DNA from: Facklamia hominis CCUG 36813
Lineage (GTDB): Bacteria > Bacillota > Bacilli > Lactobacillales > Aerococcaceae
Length of the DNA: 61,677 nt
Assembly (NCBI RefSeq): GCF_000301035.1
Contig: NZ_JH932292.1
Coordinates: forward strand, 671,704-733,380
Direction of reading: 5' to 3'
Shown here: positions 26,659 to 35,993 of the stretch, in pieces
Numbering within the stretch: position 1 is the first letter of the stretch
Layout: the number at the start of each line of letters is the position of its first letter
The notes under the pieces: model-generated
What the model saw: the letters and a program-made list of their open reading frames with translations, nothing else
What the model was told of the DNA's origin: nothing
Databases searched by the model: none
Program-made: the position numbers and the translations under genes

Positions 26659-28419
26659 CTATTCGACCAACGGGTCCTCAGAACTTGGCGAAACTTCTTT
26701 TGAGGCCTCTTCAACCACTTGAGGACTAGCTTTCTTACCAAATCGTTCGCTTAGATCCATCGATTGGACCTGACCTTGGCCATCCACTTGGAAGCGAACG
26801 GGATCTCCTGATTCTACAAAAGGTAAGTAAGGATTGAGACTGATATCCGCTTGATAGACCTGTCCATCAACCATGAAGTAATAAATCGTTTGTCCCTCTT
26901 TAACGACTGCTTGAATTTGGTCGAGATCAGCCTTAATCTCTTTAAGGTCTGCAAGATTAGCCGCTTTAACATCAATCGTATGATCTTGAGCGTATTGACT
27001 AATAAGTTGCTTCATTGAATTGGCGACATAAACATTCTGATAGTTCTGAACATCTACTAAGGCATAGCTCTTAATTAAGCCTGATGAATCTTTCAAGGTC
27101 AATATATACATTGGGCGACCCTGAAGGTTAATCAATAATGGGAAAGTCGCCTTGTAGCCTTTCTCCTGAACAGATCCTTCGGCCGATTCCATGGCTGACA
27201 GTTCTTCTGCTGCAGATAGAGGATACATCTTCGCTTCCTTAGTCCGTAGATTCACTAAGACGAATCCAATATTCGATTCATCCGCCGAAACGGAAGTCAC
27301 CCCCGTATACAGATAAAGATCATCTTGCATTGGTAGGTAGTTATAACCTTCTGAAGGACGCGTCACGCCCTCTTTAGCAAAGAGGTTATTCCAGAATCCC
27401 TTATGGTACTTTCCATTCAACTCCAATTGATGCATGACAAGATCTGCACCGTAGACCCGATCAACCCAATCTGGAACCTGATCAATCTTATAATAATGGT
27501 CTTCCCCTGTCATGGCATTAACAATGATTAAGCCACGTGGTTCAGGCTCTCTTAAGAAAAAGTTGCGACCATAGGTTGTTGCTATATAATATGGCGTGCC
27601 TTGATCATCCACTTCAAAAGAGGGTCGTTCAAACATTTTGAAAGGATATTTAAAGCGTAGATGCCGTAAGATATACCGATTAAAATGATCCGCATAGGAA
27701 TATTTGATCGGCTTAGAAGGGGTTTGAACTTGGACTTCGCCCGTCACATTATCCACTTGTAAATAATGTGGGATCCCCTTCCTAAAATTATTGACCCATT
27801 TAAAGAAACCGGCATACTTCAAGGGAGTCACCCGGTAGGGCTTGGCATTAATATTAATTTGTGTGTATTCTTCCGAAACTTCAAATTGCGATACTAAGTC
27901 GGTTAGTGATCCTAAACGACGATTACCTAGACGAATCGCTGTATCTCGGTCCACCAAAGGTACCTGATTCAGGTCTACTTGGGGGAAGTCTTCTTGAAAA
28001 TTCACGACTTGCGGTTGCAACAAGTTGGCATAGCGCTTAGCCATAAAAAAGGGTGAGAAAACAAGATTTGAGACGATCGCCACTATTGCTAAGGTCCCTG
28101 CTAAATAAGCTAAGAGTCGAAATTTTTTTAATTGGCTAAAGCTTAAATTCATGGTCTGAAATTTATTTTTATTCCTTATTTTTTGCCAATTCTCTTGCAT
28201 TTCAACCAGGCTCTCAATACCGATCACCGCTAAGGCAATCAAGCCAATAAAGAGCCAAAAGTCCATGGATGCATAGTGAAAGGCAGGTAGCGCCATATAG
28301 TAATACAGTCCAGCTAAAATCACTAGGGCAAGGTATAAATAACGAATTTTAAAACTTGAACGCTTAAGTCGATTGAGCATTGACTCTGAGCCATTCGGGG
28401 TCACATCTTTGAGTGACAT
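26659..28419 (-). CDS. Large membrane-anchored protein of unknown function
   Basis: 586 residues. Two hydrophobic helices lie at about 27-45 and 53-70 and a third at 107-130. A large domain (about 135-540) follows that looks extracytoplasmic and is rich in Tyr and aromatic residues (YYIATTYGRNFFLREPEPRG). Segments such as IRLGNRRLGSLTDLV and RGLIIVNAMTGEDHYYKI suggest PepSY-like or paired beta folds. The C-terminus is Ser/Glu-rich. I do not recognise the family. It is the first gene of a probable operon with the NatAB-like exporter. Confidence 0.75.
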   Translation of the reverse strand: MSLKDVTPNGSESMLNRLKRSSFKIRYLYLALVILAGLYYYMALPAFHYASMDFWLFIGLIALAVIGIESLVEMQENWQKIRNKNKFQTMNLSFSQLKKFRLLAYLAGTLAIVAIVSNLVFSPFFMAKRYANLLQPQVVNFQEDFPQVDLNQVPLVDRDTAIRLGNRRLGSLTDLVSQFEVSEEYTQININAKPYRVTPLKYAGFFKWVNNFRKGIPHYLQVDNVTGEVQVQTPSKPIKYSYADHFNRYILRHLRFKYPFKMFERPSFEVDDQGTPYYIATTYGRNFFLREPEPRGLIIVNAMTGEDHYYKIDQVPDWVDRVYGADLVMHQLELNGKYHKGFWNNLFAKEGVTRPSEGYNYLPMQDDLYLYTGVTSVSADESNIGFVLVNLRTKEAKMYPLSAAEELSAMESAEGSVQEKGYKATFPLLINLQGRPMYILTLKDSSGLIKSYALVDVQNYQNVYVANSMKQLISQYAQDHTIDVKAANLADLKEIKADLDQIQAVVKEGQTIYYFMVDGQVYQADISLNPYLPFVESGDPVRFQVDGQGQVQSMDLSERFGKKASPQVVEEASKEVSPSSEDPLVE

Positions 28420-28736
28420 AACATCGCCTCCTTATTAAATGTATCATCCCATAAAGTGAAGCCCGCACCTTGACTAGCCTCTATCATTAATAGGATTGCC
28501 TTTGAGAGTGTGTGTAAAAGGTCTCATTTTAACACAAACATTGTTTTCAAAGGTTTAATTATATTATATTCAATTTCTTATAAATTGTAAAACGTGCTTT
28601 GACCTTTCGCTAACTAAATATTTACCCTTTCCTCATAAACTACTATTATCATTTTAAGGGCTTATCCAAGCTTTGACATGATCAATTTCTGCAAAAACCG
28701 GTAACGACAATGATCTTCACCGGTCTAATCTGTCTT
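28420..28736. other. Intergenic region between ald and the membrane-protein operon
   Basis: This holds the leader of the 26659-28419 gene (AAGGAGG at its start) and an AT-rich stretch. A small hairpin at 28696-28720, built from two ACCGGT halves and followed on the minus strand by TTTT, is a weak terminator for ald. No gene is seen. Confidence 0.5.
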
Positions 28737-29846
28737 TTATTGGAGACAATCCATTAAAGGCGTAAATTCTCTATCTTGCGATTGCGCTACTGCCTTAGAA
28801 GTCAAATAACCCCGATAGGTATTGATTCCAGTCGCAATGGTTTCATTTTGGCGAGCAGCTTCTTCAATACCCAGTTCAGCCATTTGCTTAGCATAATAAA
28901 AGCTCGCATTGGTTAAGGCAAGGGTAGATGTTCGTGGAACAGCTCCAGGCATATTCGCCACCGCATAATGAATCACTCCATGCTTAGTATAAGTAGGAGC
29001 TTGGTGGCTCGTTGGATGAGTCGTTTCAAAGTTACCCCCTTGGTCGACAGCAATATCAATGAGGACAGATCCTGGGCGCATCTCCTTGATGGTTGATTCT
29101 TTGACTAACATCGGAGCTCGTCGACCGGCTAACAGCACCGAGCCAATCACCAGATCCGAATCGGTCACAGCTCGTTCAATATTGATCGCATTAGACATTA
29201 AGGTTTGAACACCATTACCTAGGATATTTTCGATTTCTGCCAAGCGTTGTGGATTAATATCAATAATCGTCACATTGGCTCCCAAGCCGTAGGCTAATTT
29301 AGCCGCATTGAAGCCAACCACACCTCCACCAATAACCGTTACATTCGCCCGTTTTACCCCGGGTACCCCTCCTAAAAGAATACCAGGACCACCATTGACC
29401 TTTTCTAAAAGACCCGCTCCAATTTGGACGGCCATCCGACCTGCCACCTCGGACATAGGCGTTAACAAGGGAAGAAGGTGTCCTAATTCCATGGTCTCAT
29501 AGGCTACTCCAATGACTCCTTTTTCCAGTAGAGTCTGTGTCAATTCATATTCTGGCGCTAAGTGAAGGTAGGTGAATAGAATCAACCCCTTATAGAAATA
29601 TTGGTATTCACTCGGAAGCGGTTCTTTCACCTTAACCACCATTTGAGCTTGCCAGACTTGAGCGGGATCTAAGCAGATCGACGCTCCGGCTTGACGGTAA
29701 TCTTCATCCATGAAGCCAGACCCATCTCCAGCATGGCTTTCAACAAGAACTTGATGTCCCATCTGACAAAGTTCTTGAACATTGGCAGGAGTTAGCCCCA
29801 CCCGTGCTTCATTTTCTTTCAATTCTTTAACGAGACCTATTTTCAT
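28737..29846 (-). CDS. ald: Alanine dehydrogenase
   Basis: A 369-residue NAD-dependent enzyme interconverting L-alanine and pyruvate plus ammonia. The start MKIGLVKELKENEARVGLTP is diagnostic. The substrate-binding VKVKEP and the catalytic His region LHLAPE follow, then a Rossmann motif VIGGGVVGFNAAKLAYG (about 171-187) and a C-terminal VANMPGAVPRTST. Length is standard. It appears to be a single-gene unit with a weak hairpin downstream. Confidence 0.96.
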   Translation of the reverse strand: MKIGLVKELKENEARVGLTPANVQELCQMGHQVLVESHAGDGSGFMDEDYRQAGASICLDPAQVWQAQMVVKVKEPLPSEYQYFYKGLILFTYLHLAPEYELTQTLLEKGVIGVAYETMELGHLLPLLTPMSEVAGRMAVQIGAGLLEKVNGGPGILLGGVPGVKRANVTVIGGGVVGFNAAKLAYGLGANVTIIDINPQRLAEIENILGNGVQTLMSNAINIERAVTDSDLVIGSVLLAGRRAPMLVKESTIKEMRPGSVLIDIAVDQGGNFETTHPTSHQAPTYTKHGVIHYAVANMPGAVPRTSTLALTNASFYYAKQMAELGIEEAARQNETIATGINTYRGYLTSKAVAQSQDREFTPLMDCLQ

Positions 29847-29909
29847 AATTTTCTCCTTTTGTTTAGCTAATTATCATAAATTATGCGCTTTTTACCTTAA
29901 AATGTCAAA

Positions 29910-29946
29910 ATAAAAGAGATAGGGTTTGAGGTGACCCTACCTCTTT
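29910..29946 (-). terminator. Terminator of trxA
   Basis: On the minus strand AAAGAGGTAGGGT pairs with ACCCTATCTCTTT (one mismatch) around an 8-base loop, followed by TTTTATTTT. It lies about 75 bases after the thioredoxin stop. Confidence 0.75.
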
Positions 29947-30019
29947 GAATAGCGAGTCCTTCTTAGGCATGCTAAAATTTTATTGAAAGATCCTTAAAAA
30001 TTAACAAGGTCCTATATGA

Positions 30020-30331
30020 TTAGAGATGGCCTTGTAAAACTTTTTCTAAACGGGCTTTATCATGAAAGCCAACCAGTTTTTCGACAACTTGACCCTCTTT
30101 TTTAACAATCATGGTTGGAATCGACATAATGCCAAATTCTGAAGCGACCTTTGTTTCTTCATCAACATTCATCTTGAAGAATTCGACTTGTCCTTCCATT
30201 TCTTCAGCGAGTTGATCCACAACGGGTGATTGCATTCGACAAGGACCGCACCAAGGAGCCCAAAAATCAACCAAGACCAACCCTTCGTTTGTTTCCGTAT
30301 TGAATTCATTATCTGTAATAGATTTTACCAT
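30020..30331 (-). CDS. trxA: Thioredoxin
   Basis: A 103-residue protein with active site WCGPC (Cys28 and Cys31) and the cis-proline loop SIPTMIV. It reduces cytoplasmic disulfides. It follows mutS2 by 70 bases, a common association in Lactobacillales, and ends in a terminator at 29910-29946. Confidence 0.96.
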   Translation of the reverse strand: MVKSITDNEFNTETNEGLVLVDFWAPWCGPCRMQSPVVDQLAEEMEGQVEFFKMNVDEETKVASEFGIMSIPTMIVKKEGQVVEKLVGFHDKARLEKVLQGHL

Positions 30332-30401
30332 GTCATTCGCTCCCTTCCTATATGTTTAATTATAGTACACTTACTTGATAAAAAAATTATTATGCTCACC
30401 G

Positions 30402-32756
30402 CTACTTGAAATAGACTTGAGTTGAACCATTTCCACCAGCATTGGCCGGAGAATATTCAAAGTGGTCAACTTGGGGATGCTTCTCCAGAGCCTTTTGGAC
30501 CCCTGATCTGAGTGCTCCTGTCCCCTTTCCATGAATAATGGTCACCATCGGATGGTTGGATAAGAGAGCTTGATCCAGGTATTGAGTGAGTCGCTTCATC
30601 GCCAAATCATACCGTTCACCTCGTAAGTCGAGTGTCGTTTTAACCTTAGAACCCGCCTGACGGTGAAGATTGATTTTTTCCTTACGGTCAACTTTCGTCA
30701 ACAACTTCAAGTCGGCTTCTGAGAATGTCATCTTTAGGATGCCCATTTGGACTAAATATTGTTCCTTATCAATGGCTACAATAGTCCCCCTTTGACTATA
30801 GGGTAGCACTTCGACATCATCGCCCACTTTAAGACGACGTTGATTTTTTGCCTTTTTTAAGACTTTATTTTTTCGCAAATCCTCAGCTTGTTTTAAATGA
30901 TCCAAAGCCGATTTTTTATCAATTAAGACAGACTCTTTAATAGTGTGATTCTGTCCTTGAACCAGTTGAAGATCGCGGATTTCTTGCAAGATCGCTTCGG
31001 CTTGCTTTTGCGTCTCGGCAACTTTCTCATTGGCTTGGCGCTTAGCTTTTTCAATGAGGTCGGCTTTTTGATGGAGATAACGGTCGTATTCGGTTCTTAG
31101 ATCCGCTAATAGACTAGCCGACTGATCCAATAGGTCCTGAGCTTGCTGATTTTTGGTCGAAGCTTCGCGTCGTTCACGTTCTAACTTGGCCACCATCTCA
31201 TTCAGTGAATGACTGTCCTGGGAAATTCCCTGCTTGGCTTGATCTAGAATACTCGGATCCAAGCCTAAGCGACGCGATATCTCTAAAGCGTTAGATCGTC
31301 CGGGAACTCCAATCATCAGATGATAAGTCGGTGACAAGCTGTCCACATCGAATTCCATGGCAGCGTTAATCGTTTTGGGAGTCTTATGGCCATAAACCTT
31401 AAGTTCTGGGTAATGGGTTGTCGCAAGAATAACGGCTCCAATCTTGCGCAGATGATCTAGGATAGCCATTGCCAAGGCGGCACCTTCTTGAGGATCTGTT
31501 CCAGAACCTAACTCATCAAACAGAATCAAGGACTGATAAGTCGCCGACTCAATAATAGATACGATATTTGTCATATGACTAGAGAAGGTCGATAAGTTCT
31601 GCTCAATCGACTGTTCATCCCCGATATCTGCAAAGATTTGGTCAAAAACTCCTAATTGACTGCCTTCTTGACAGGGAACCTGAAGACCCGCCTGCCCCAT
31701 TAATTGAATGAGTCCAATCGTCTTCAGGACAATCGTCTTTCCCCCGGTATTTGGGCCGGTAATGAGCATCACACGATAAGTCTCACCAATCAAAATATCA
31801 TTAGCGACAACTTGATCAGGGTCTACTAAGGGATGACGAGCCTGCCATAGCGCCACTTGATTCTCCTTCGAAAACTGTGGCGTCGTTGCTTGAAGCTCTT
31901 TACCATATTCTGCCTTCGCTTGGATAAAATCCAATTGACCGATCACCGTTTGATTCCCTTTTAAAGCATCCAGATAAGGAATGAGCTCCAAACTGATCTC
32001 ATAGAGTAATCGCTCAATCTCGGCCTTTTCTTGGGAATAAAGACTGGACAATCGATTATTGAGATCAATCACTGCTTGTGGTTCCACATAAATCGTTTGA
32101 CCGGTAGCGGACTGGTCATGAATGTTCCCTGCTAACTGCCCTCTAAAGTCTGCTTTAACCGGCAAAACATAGCGATCATTACGAATAGTAATAAGGGCAT
32201 CGGAGAGAATGTTGGCTTTTGACTTCAGCAACTGATTCAATTGCGTCCGAATTTGGTTCTCGGTTTGTCCTTGTTGACGGCGGATCCGAGCCAGTTCGCT
32301 CGAGGCGGACGATAAAACGGTGCCATCCTCACTGACTGTTTGATCAATCCGCAACTGCACCTGTGATAAGACAGTGCACTGATCTGCCCAGAAGGATAAG
32401 GCGGGATAAATCCGATCCTCTTCGGCTTCTTGATCAAAAAAATGCTTAACTTGGCTAACCGTTGATAGTAATTGGCCAATCTGTGCCAATTCTCGACCAT
32501 TCAAGCTAGCTTCAATCTCCAATCGCTTAAAAGCCATGCCTAATTCTTCCAAACGTGGAATCGGAATCGACTTACCTTGATCCTGAATTTGACGAGCCTG
32601 ACTCACTTCTTCCTGCCAACGACGAATCTGTTCCAAGTCACCACTTGGATGCAAATTCAAAACCCTATTTTTAGCCATTTGAGTTCGAGTGAGGCCTGCT
32701 AGATGGTGAGTAATTTTTGGAAAATCCAATTTATTTAGACTGCGTTCTTGAATCAT
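30402..32756 (-). CDS. mutS2: Endonuclease MutS2
   Basis: A 784-residue MutS-family ATPase lacking the mismatch-recognition domain. Core and lever helices occupy about 1-290. Walker A is in ITGPNTGGKT and Walker B in LILFDELGSGTDPQEG, then a long coiled coil (about 500-640), a KOW-like segment and a C-terminal Smr nuclease domain (LDLRGERYDLA, IIHGKGTGALR). It acts on stalled or collided ribosomes or recombination intermediates. It is in the zapA-cvpA-mutS2 operon. Confidence 0.96.
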   Translation of the reverse strand: MIQERSLNKLDFPKITHHLAGLTRTQMAKNRVLNLHPSGDLEQIRRWQEEVSQARQIQDQGKSIPIPRLEELGMAFKRLEIEASLNGRELAQIGQLLSTVSQVKHFFDQEAEEDRIYPALSFWADQCTVLSQVQLRIDQTVSEDGTVLSSASSELARIRRQQGQTENQIRTQLNQLLKSKANILSDALITIRNDRYVLPVKADFRGQLAGNIHDQSATGQTIYVEPQAVIDLNNRLSSLYSQEKAEIERLLYEISLELIPYLDALKGNQTVIGQLDFIQAKAEYGKELQATTPQFSKENQVALWQARHPLVDPDQVVANDILIGETYRVMLITGPNTGGKTIVLKTIGLIQLMGQAGLQVPCQEGSQLGVFDQIFADIGDEQSIEQNLSTFSSHMTNIVSIIESATYQSLILFDELGSGTDPQEGAALAMAILDHLRKIGAVILATTHYPELKVYGHKTPKTINAAMEFDVDSLSPTYHLMIGVPGRSNALEISRRLGLDPSILDQAKQGISQDSHSLNEMVAKLERERREASTKNQQAQDLLDQSASLLADLRTEYDRYLHQKADLIEKAKRQANEKVAETQKQAEAILQEIRDLQLVQGQNHTIKESVLIDKKSALDHLKQAEDLRKNKVLKKAKNQRRLKVGDDVEVLPYSQRGTIVAIDKEQYLVQMGILKMTFSEADLKLLTKVDRKEKINLHRQAGSKVKTTLDLRGERYDLAMKRLTQYLDQALLSNHPMVTIIHGKGTGALRSGVQKALEKHPQVDHFEYSPANAGGNGSTQVYFK

Positions 32757-32772
32757 AGACTCCCCCTTCCTC

Positions 32773-33309
32773 CTAAACTAAACCTAAATGACGGACATAA
32801 TCAGCTAACAATGGTGTAGCATCCACTATCCAAAAAAGCAAAGGATGATTAACAAACTGCTGTTGGATAAACTCGATTGGCATTAAGGATAGCAAGAATA
32901 ACACCATGAAAACAATAAAATAAGCTACTAAAAAATTAATCGCCCCACCTAGCAAACGATTAACGATATTTAAAACACTGTAGTAGGACAATTTGGTTAA
33001 AAAACTCGACATGAGATTCGTTAACAACCAACCAATCAACCAAATTAATAGAAAGGTCAAGCAACGATAGAAAATCTGATCCACAAAAAAGCTTTCCGCT
33101 TCAGAATACAAGGCTAGATTAGTATCTGCACGAACGGCTGGAAAGGGAATGAACATTTCTAACCAATGACTGAGCGGTTGAAAATAAAAATTTGCCAAGA
33201 CAAAACTGATTAGATAGCCAATCAACCGCACTGCTTGCATAACCAAACCCCTACGATAACCGGCATAAAAAGCTAAGGCTAATATAATGATCACCAACAA
33301 TGAAAACAT
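32773..33309 (-). CDS. CvpA family membrane protein
   Basis: 178 residues with four hydrophobic segments, typical of the CvpA/colicin V production family, usually encoded just before mutS2. The open frame begins at 33315, but AAGGAGG abuts that ATG; the ATG at 33309, six bases later, has correct spacing and is chosen. The role is a conserved envelope protein without clear biochemical function. Confidence 0.88.
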   Translation of the reverse strand: MFSLLVIIILALAFYAGYRRGLVMQAVRLIGYLISFVLANFYFQPLSHWLEMFIPFPAVRADTNLALYSEAESFFVDQIFYRCLTFLLIWLIGWLLTNLMSSFLTKLSYYSVLNIVNRLLGGAINFLVAYFIVFMVLFLLSLMPIEFIQQQFVNHPLLFWIVDATPLLADYVRHLGLV

Positions 33310-33320
33310 GCCCATCCTCC

Positions 33321-33593
33321 TTATGAATCTTGCTTAAGAGTCTCTGATTGAAGCCCTAAGGCTTCCTCCAATTGATAAATTCGCTTTTCCTTAATAATTT
33401 GATCCGACAAAGCGTTGACCGCCATCAAAATCGCCCGATCCTCAACACTCAAGCTAGGATCCAATAATTCTAATTGATCTAACTGCTGATTGACTAAAGA
33501 TATCACCGCATCCATATGAGCAGGTGTTTGTTTGGCTAAAATGGTATATTCTTTACCCCCAATTCGGGCTTTATAACGCATTTGCTCTTGCAT
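33321..33593 (-). CDS. zapA: Cell division protein ZapA
   Basis: A 90-residue FtsZ-associating protein. The N-terminal beta segment (RYKARIGGKEYTILAKQT) and the C-terminal coiled-coil helix (SDQIIKEKRIYQLEEALG) match ZapA. The open frame extends to 33629, but GGGAG lies 6 bases before the ATG at 33593, and the product then begins like other ZapA proteins; the longer start has no ribosome site. It is the first gene of the zapA-cvpA-mutS2 operon. Confidence 0.88.
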   Translation of the reverse strand: MQEQMRYKARIGGKEYTILAKQTPAHMDAVISLVNQQLDQLELLDPSLSVEDRAILMAVNALSDQIIKEKRIYQLEEALGLQSETLKQDS

Positions 33594-33652
33594 AAGCAAC
33601 TCCCTTTTATCGATTAGATTCATAGGCATAGTTTACCAAAAGTTCAGGCAAC

Positions 33653-33681
33653 TTGCACCTTTTGCCCGACTCACTTATGAT
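33653..33681 (+). promoter_or_regulatory. Promoter of rnhC
   Basis: TTGCAC, 17 bases, TATGAT, then AAAGGAG and the ATG at 33723. Confidence 0.75.
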
Positions 33682-33722
33682 ACTTATGAACAAATTAATG
33701 AATAATTTAAAGGAGATAAACG

Positions 33723-34673
33723 ATGTCATCTATCACCCTAAAAATGACTGCTGAAGCGATCCAATCCCTAGCGGATCACTATCCACAAGCCAAGATAGAG
33801 AAGGTTCCACACGCCTACTACCGCCTACGCATCAACGGTACTATCATCACTGCCTATCATTCCGGAAAGGTCCTCTTCCAAGGCAGTCGTGCCGAAGAAG
33901 AGGCTCATAAATGGCAAAGTAGCGACCAGATTGAAAGCTCTCATCTGAAAAAAAGCCCCCCTTCCAAACCAAAACCAACCAACCATTATCAAGGTCTTAA
34001 TCTGATTGGCTCTGATGAAGTGGGAAATGGTTCCTATTTCGGGGCACTCACAGTCTGTGCTGTTTATCTAAATCAAACCCAAATCCAAACTTTAAAAGAC
34101 TTAGGTATTCAAGATTCGAAAAATTTAACTGATGCCAAGATCCAATCACTCTCTCGTCAAATCCAGGACCAAGTTTGTTTCCATCTAACGATCATTAATC
34201 CCAACAAATATAACCAATTAACACAAAATTACAATGCCAATGCAATTAAGGCGATCGCTCATAATTATACCCTGAACGCTTGCTATCAAAAACTATCGAC
34301 AAAAGATCAAGCAGATCTGGACGGAGCCTTAATTGATCAATTTACGCCCGAAAGAAATTATTACCAACATCTCGAAAAACAAGGACAATCCATCTATCCA
34401 GGTAAGACCTTTTTTGCTAAAAAAGCAGAATCGCTGCATCTGAGTGTGGCCTGTGCTTCGATTATTGCTCGCGATTATTTTTTACAATCCTTGGAGAAGT
34501 TGGGCGCCCCATACAACTGTGTGCTTCCTTCGGGGGCTAGCCAATCAGTCGACCAAATGGCCGCCCAATTAATTAGGGATTATGGACCCGAAGCGCTTGA
34601 AAAAACAGCCAAATTGCATTTTGCCAATACTCAAAAAGCTCTAAGATTAGCCGGTCAGTCATTAAAGAAATGA
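33723..34673 (+). CDS. rnhC: Ribonuclease HIII
   Basis: A 316-residue type 2 RNase H that cuts RNA in RNA-DNA hybrids. The first 85 residues form the TBP-like substrate domain (ITLKMTAEAIQSL, AYYRLRINGTIITAYHSGKV). The catalytic core begins with LIGSDEVGNGSYFGAL (about 95-110), containing the DE pair, and later LGIQDSKNLTDAKI. It is divergent from zapA, an arrangement common in the order. Its 3' end is followed by palindromic element B. Confidence 0.95.
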   Translation: MSSITLKMTAEAIQSLADHYPQAKIEKVPHAYYRLRINGTIITAYHSGKVLFQGSRAEEEAHKWQSSDQIESSHLKKSPPSKPKPTNHYQGLNLIGSDEVGNGSYFGALTVCAVYLNQTQIQTLKDLGIQDSKNLTDAKIQSLSRQIQDQVCFHLTIINPNKYNQLTQNYNANAIKAIAHNYTLNACYQKLSTKDQADLDGALIDQFTPERNYYQHLEKQGQSIYPGKTFFAKKAESLHLSVACASIIARDYFLQSLEKLGAPYNCVLPSGASQSVDQMAAQLIRDYGPEALEKTAKLHFANTQKALRLAGQSLKK

Positions 34674-34744
34674 GTCTCATTGACGATTGAATATACTTAA
34701 CCTCTCTCTTTTAAAGAGTGAAAACGATATAAATAATTCTATTT

Positions 34745-35190
34745 GTTAGGGTAGTTTATAAAAGCTAGCCTTAATTTGACAATCCTGATCTTAAATTTTT
34801 AAGATAATAAAAGATTTATCCAATTTATTAAACTGGGTACTATTCATTTTAGATATTTATAAGAATTCCTCAGAATTGACTTTCTTTAATCATACGGTTA
34901 TGCCATCTATCAAGTAATTAAGCGATATCCTTAAAACAAGCGATAAAAATAAACCAATCCCACAGCCGTGGTCAAAGGACAGCTGGCGCACATCATAGTC
35001 TTGGCGCTTTAGCGCTTAGGCTTTGAGTGGCCAGCTGAGCCAAGGAGACTTCCTGAGAAGGCTCCTGGCGGTCCACCACAGTTGTGGGATTGGATTTAAT
35101 TTTTATCAGCCAGTAAAAGGTCTTAGCCTCCCCACCTAAAGTAATTCTATTGAAAACTCTGGTTAGTCTGCCACAACAGATGGAGAAGTC
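34745..35190 (+). repeat. Intergenic palindromic element, copy B
   Basis: It fills the gap between the convergent rnhC and DUF554 genes. An AT-rich arm (34745-34950), core palindrome (34956-35091), spacer with TTTTTATCAGCCAGTAAAAG and half-unit (35156-35188) follow the same order as copy C. The arm is nearly the reverse complement of 23610-23810. The remainder of the 606-base gap (to 35279) is AT-rich without a supported gene. Confidence 0.78.
34956..35091 (+). repeat. 136-bp core palindrome, copy B
   Basis: The outer stem AATCCCACA/TGTGGGATT (9 bp) plus GTGG/CCAC encloses one arm closed by CAGCTGGC/GCCAGCTG with a GGCGCTTTAGCGC tip, and a second arm GAGCC-AAGGA/TCCT-GGCTC. The overall shape is a three-way junction. 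Confidence 0.88.
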
Positions 35191-35279
35191 AGTTTTGGAG
35201 TCAATTTTCTGATTGACATGCAACAGCCTATAGGATTGATTTTTATAATCGATCCGTTAAAGTCATAATCTGCTTATAC

Positions 35280-35978
35280 TTACATTAAAAAGCTTAGTAG
35301 ATAAATAAAAACTGGCGGCAGCAACATAGCTGGAATATGATTCAATACCTTGAAATTGGTCACGTTCATGATATTCAATGCCAATGCAATCAATAAGAGC
35401 GAACCTACAGATACAATTTCCGTAACAACCGCTTCTGATAGAATGGGAGCTAACACCTGGGCCATTAACATGATGCATCCTTCAACAATCACTACTGGGA
35501 TTGAAGAAAAAGCCACACCCACCCCTAATGAGGAAGCTAATAATAGCGCAGTGATTCCGTCCAAAATAGACTTCGTATAAAGCGTTGTATTATCCCCTTG
35601 AAGCCCAGCTTGCAGGGAACCTAAGATTGCCATGGATCCGATACAGAAGATCATCACCGCTGATATAAAGGCCTGTCCAAATTGATTATCCCCTGGCCCC
35701 TTCTTTGGACCAACGAACTTAAGCTCCAAAAAATGAATACCGTTGGTAACCGCCTTATCGATATCAATGCGTTCTCCGATATATGTTCCTACAATCATGG
35801 AAAGAATCATTACCACGGTATTTTTTCCACTTATCGTTCCTTGAATTCCAATCGTTAAGATACAAAGAGCGATCCCTTGCATTAACCGTTCGTGTATTCT
35901 AGGTTCAATACCACCTCTTAACAGCAAGCCTACCATACTAAACACAATTATCACGAGTCCATTGATTAACACACCCAT
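35280..35978 (-). CDS. DUF554 family membrane protein
   Basis: 232 residues with about seven hydrophobic segments. The N-terminal LINGLVIIVFSMVGLLLRGG and the MQGIALCILTIGIQGTI segment are typical of DUF554 (YdfK/YqgA) proteins, possible transporters of unknown substrate. It follows the AI-2E family gene by 15 bases and is probably co-transcribed with it. Confidence 0.87.
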   Translation of the reverse strand: MGVLINGLVIIVFSMVGLLLRGGIEPRIHERLMQGIALCILTIGIQGTISGKNTVVMILSMIVGTYIGERIDIDKAVTNGIHFLELKFVGPKKGPGDNQFGQAFISAVMIFCIGSMAILGSLQAGLQGDNTTLYTKSILDGITALLLASSLGVGVAFSSIPVVIVEGCIMLMAQVLAPILSEAVVTEIVSVGSLLLIALALNIMNVTNFKVLNHIPAMLLPPVFIYLLSFLM

Positions 35979-35993
35979 TACTAAGCTCCTCTC

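Noticed and set aside
28696-28720. Self-complementary ACCGGT pair as an operator
   Set aside because: Both halves form a simple hairpin just after ald with a short T-run; a weak terminator explains it.
34993-35223. 76-residue minus-strand open frame
   Set aside because: It lies entirely inside palindromic element copy B and its residues derive from the repeat; no ribosome site, no similarity in other copies.
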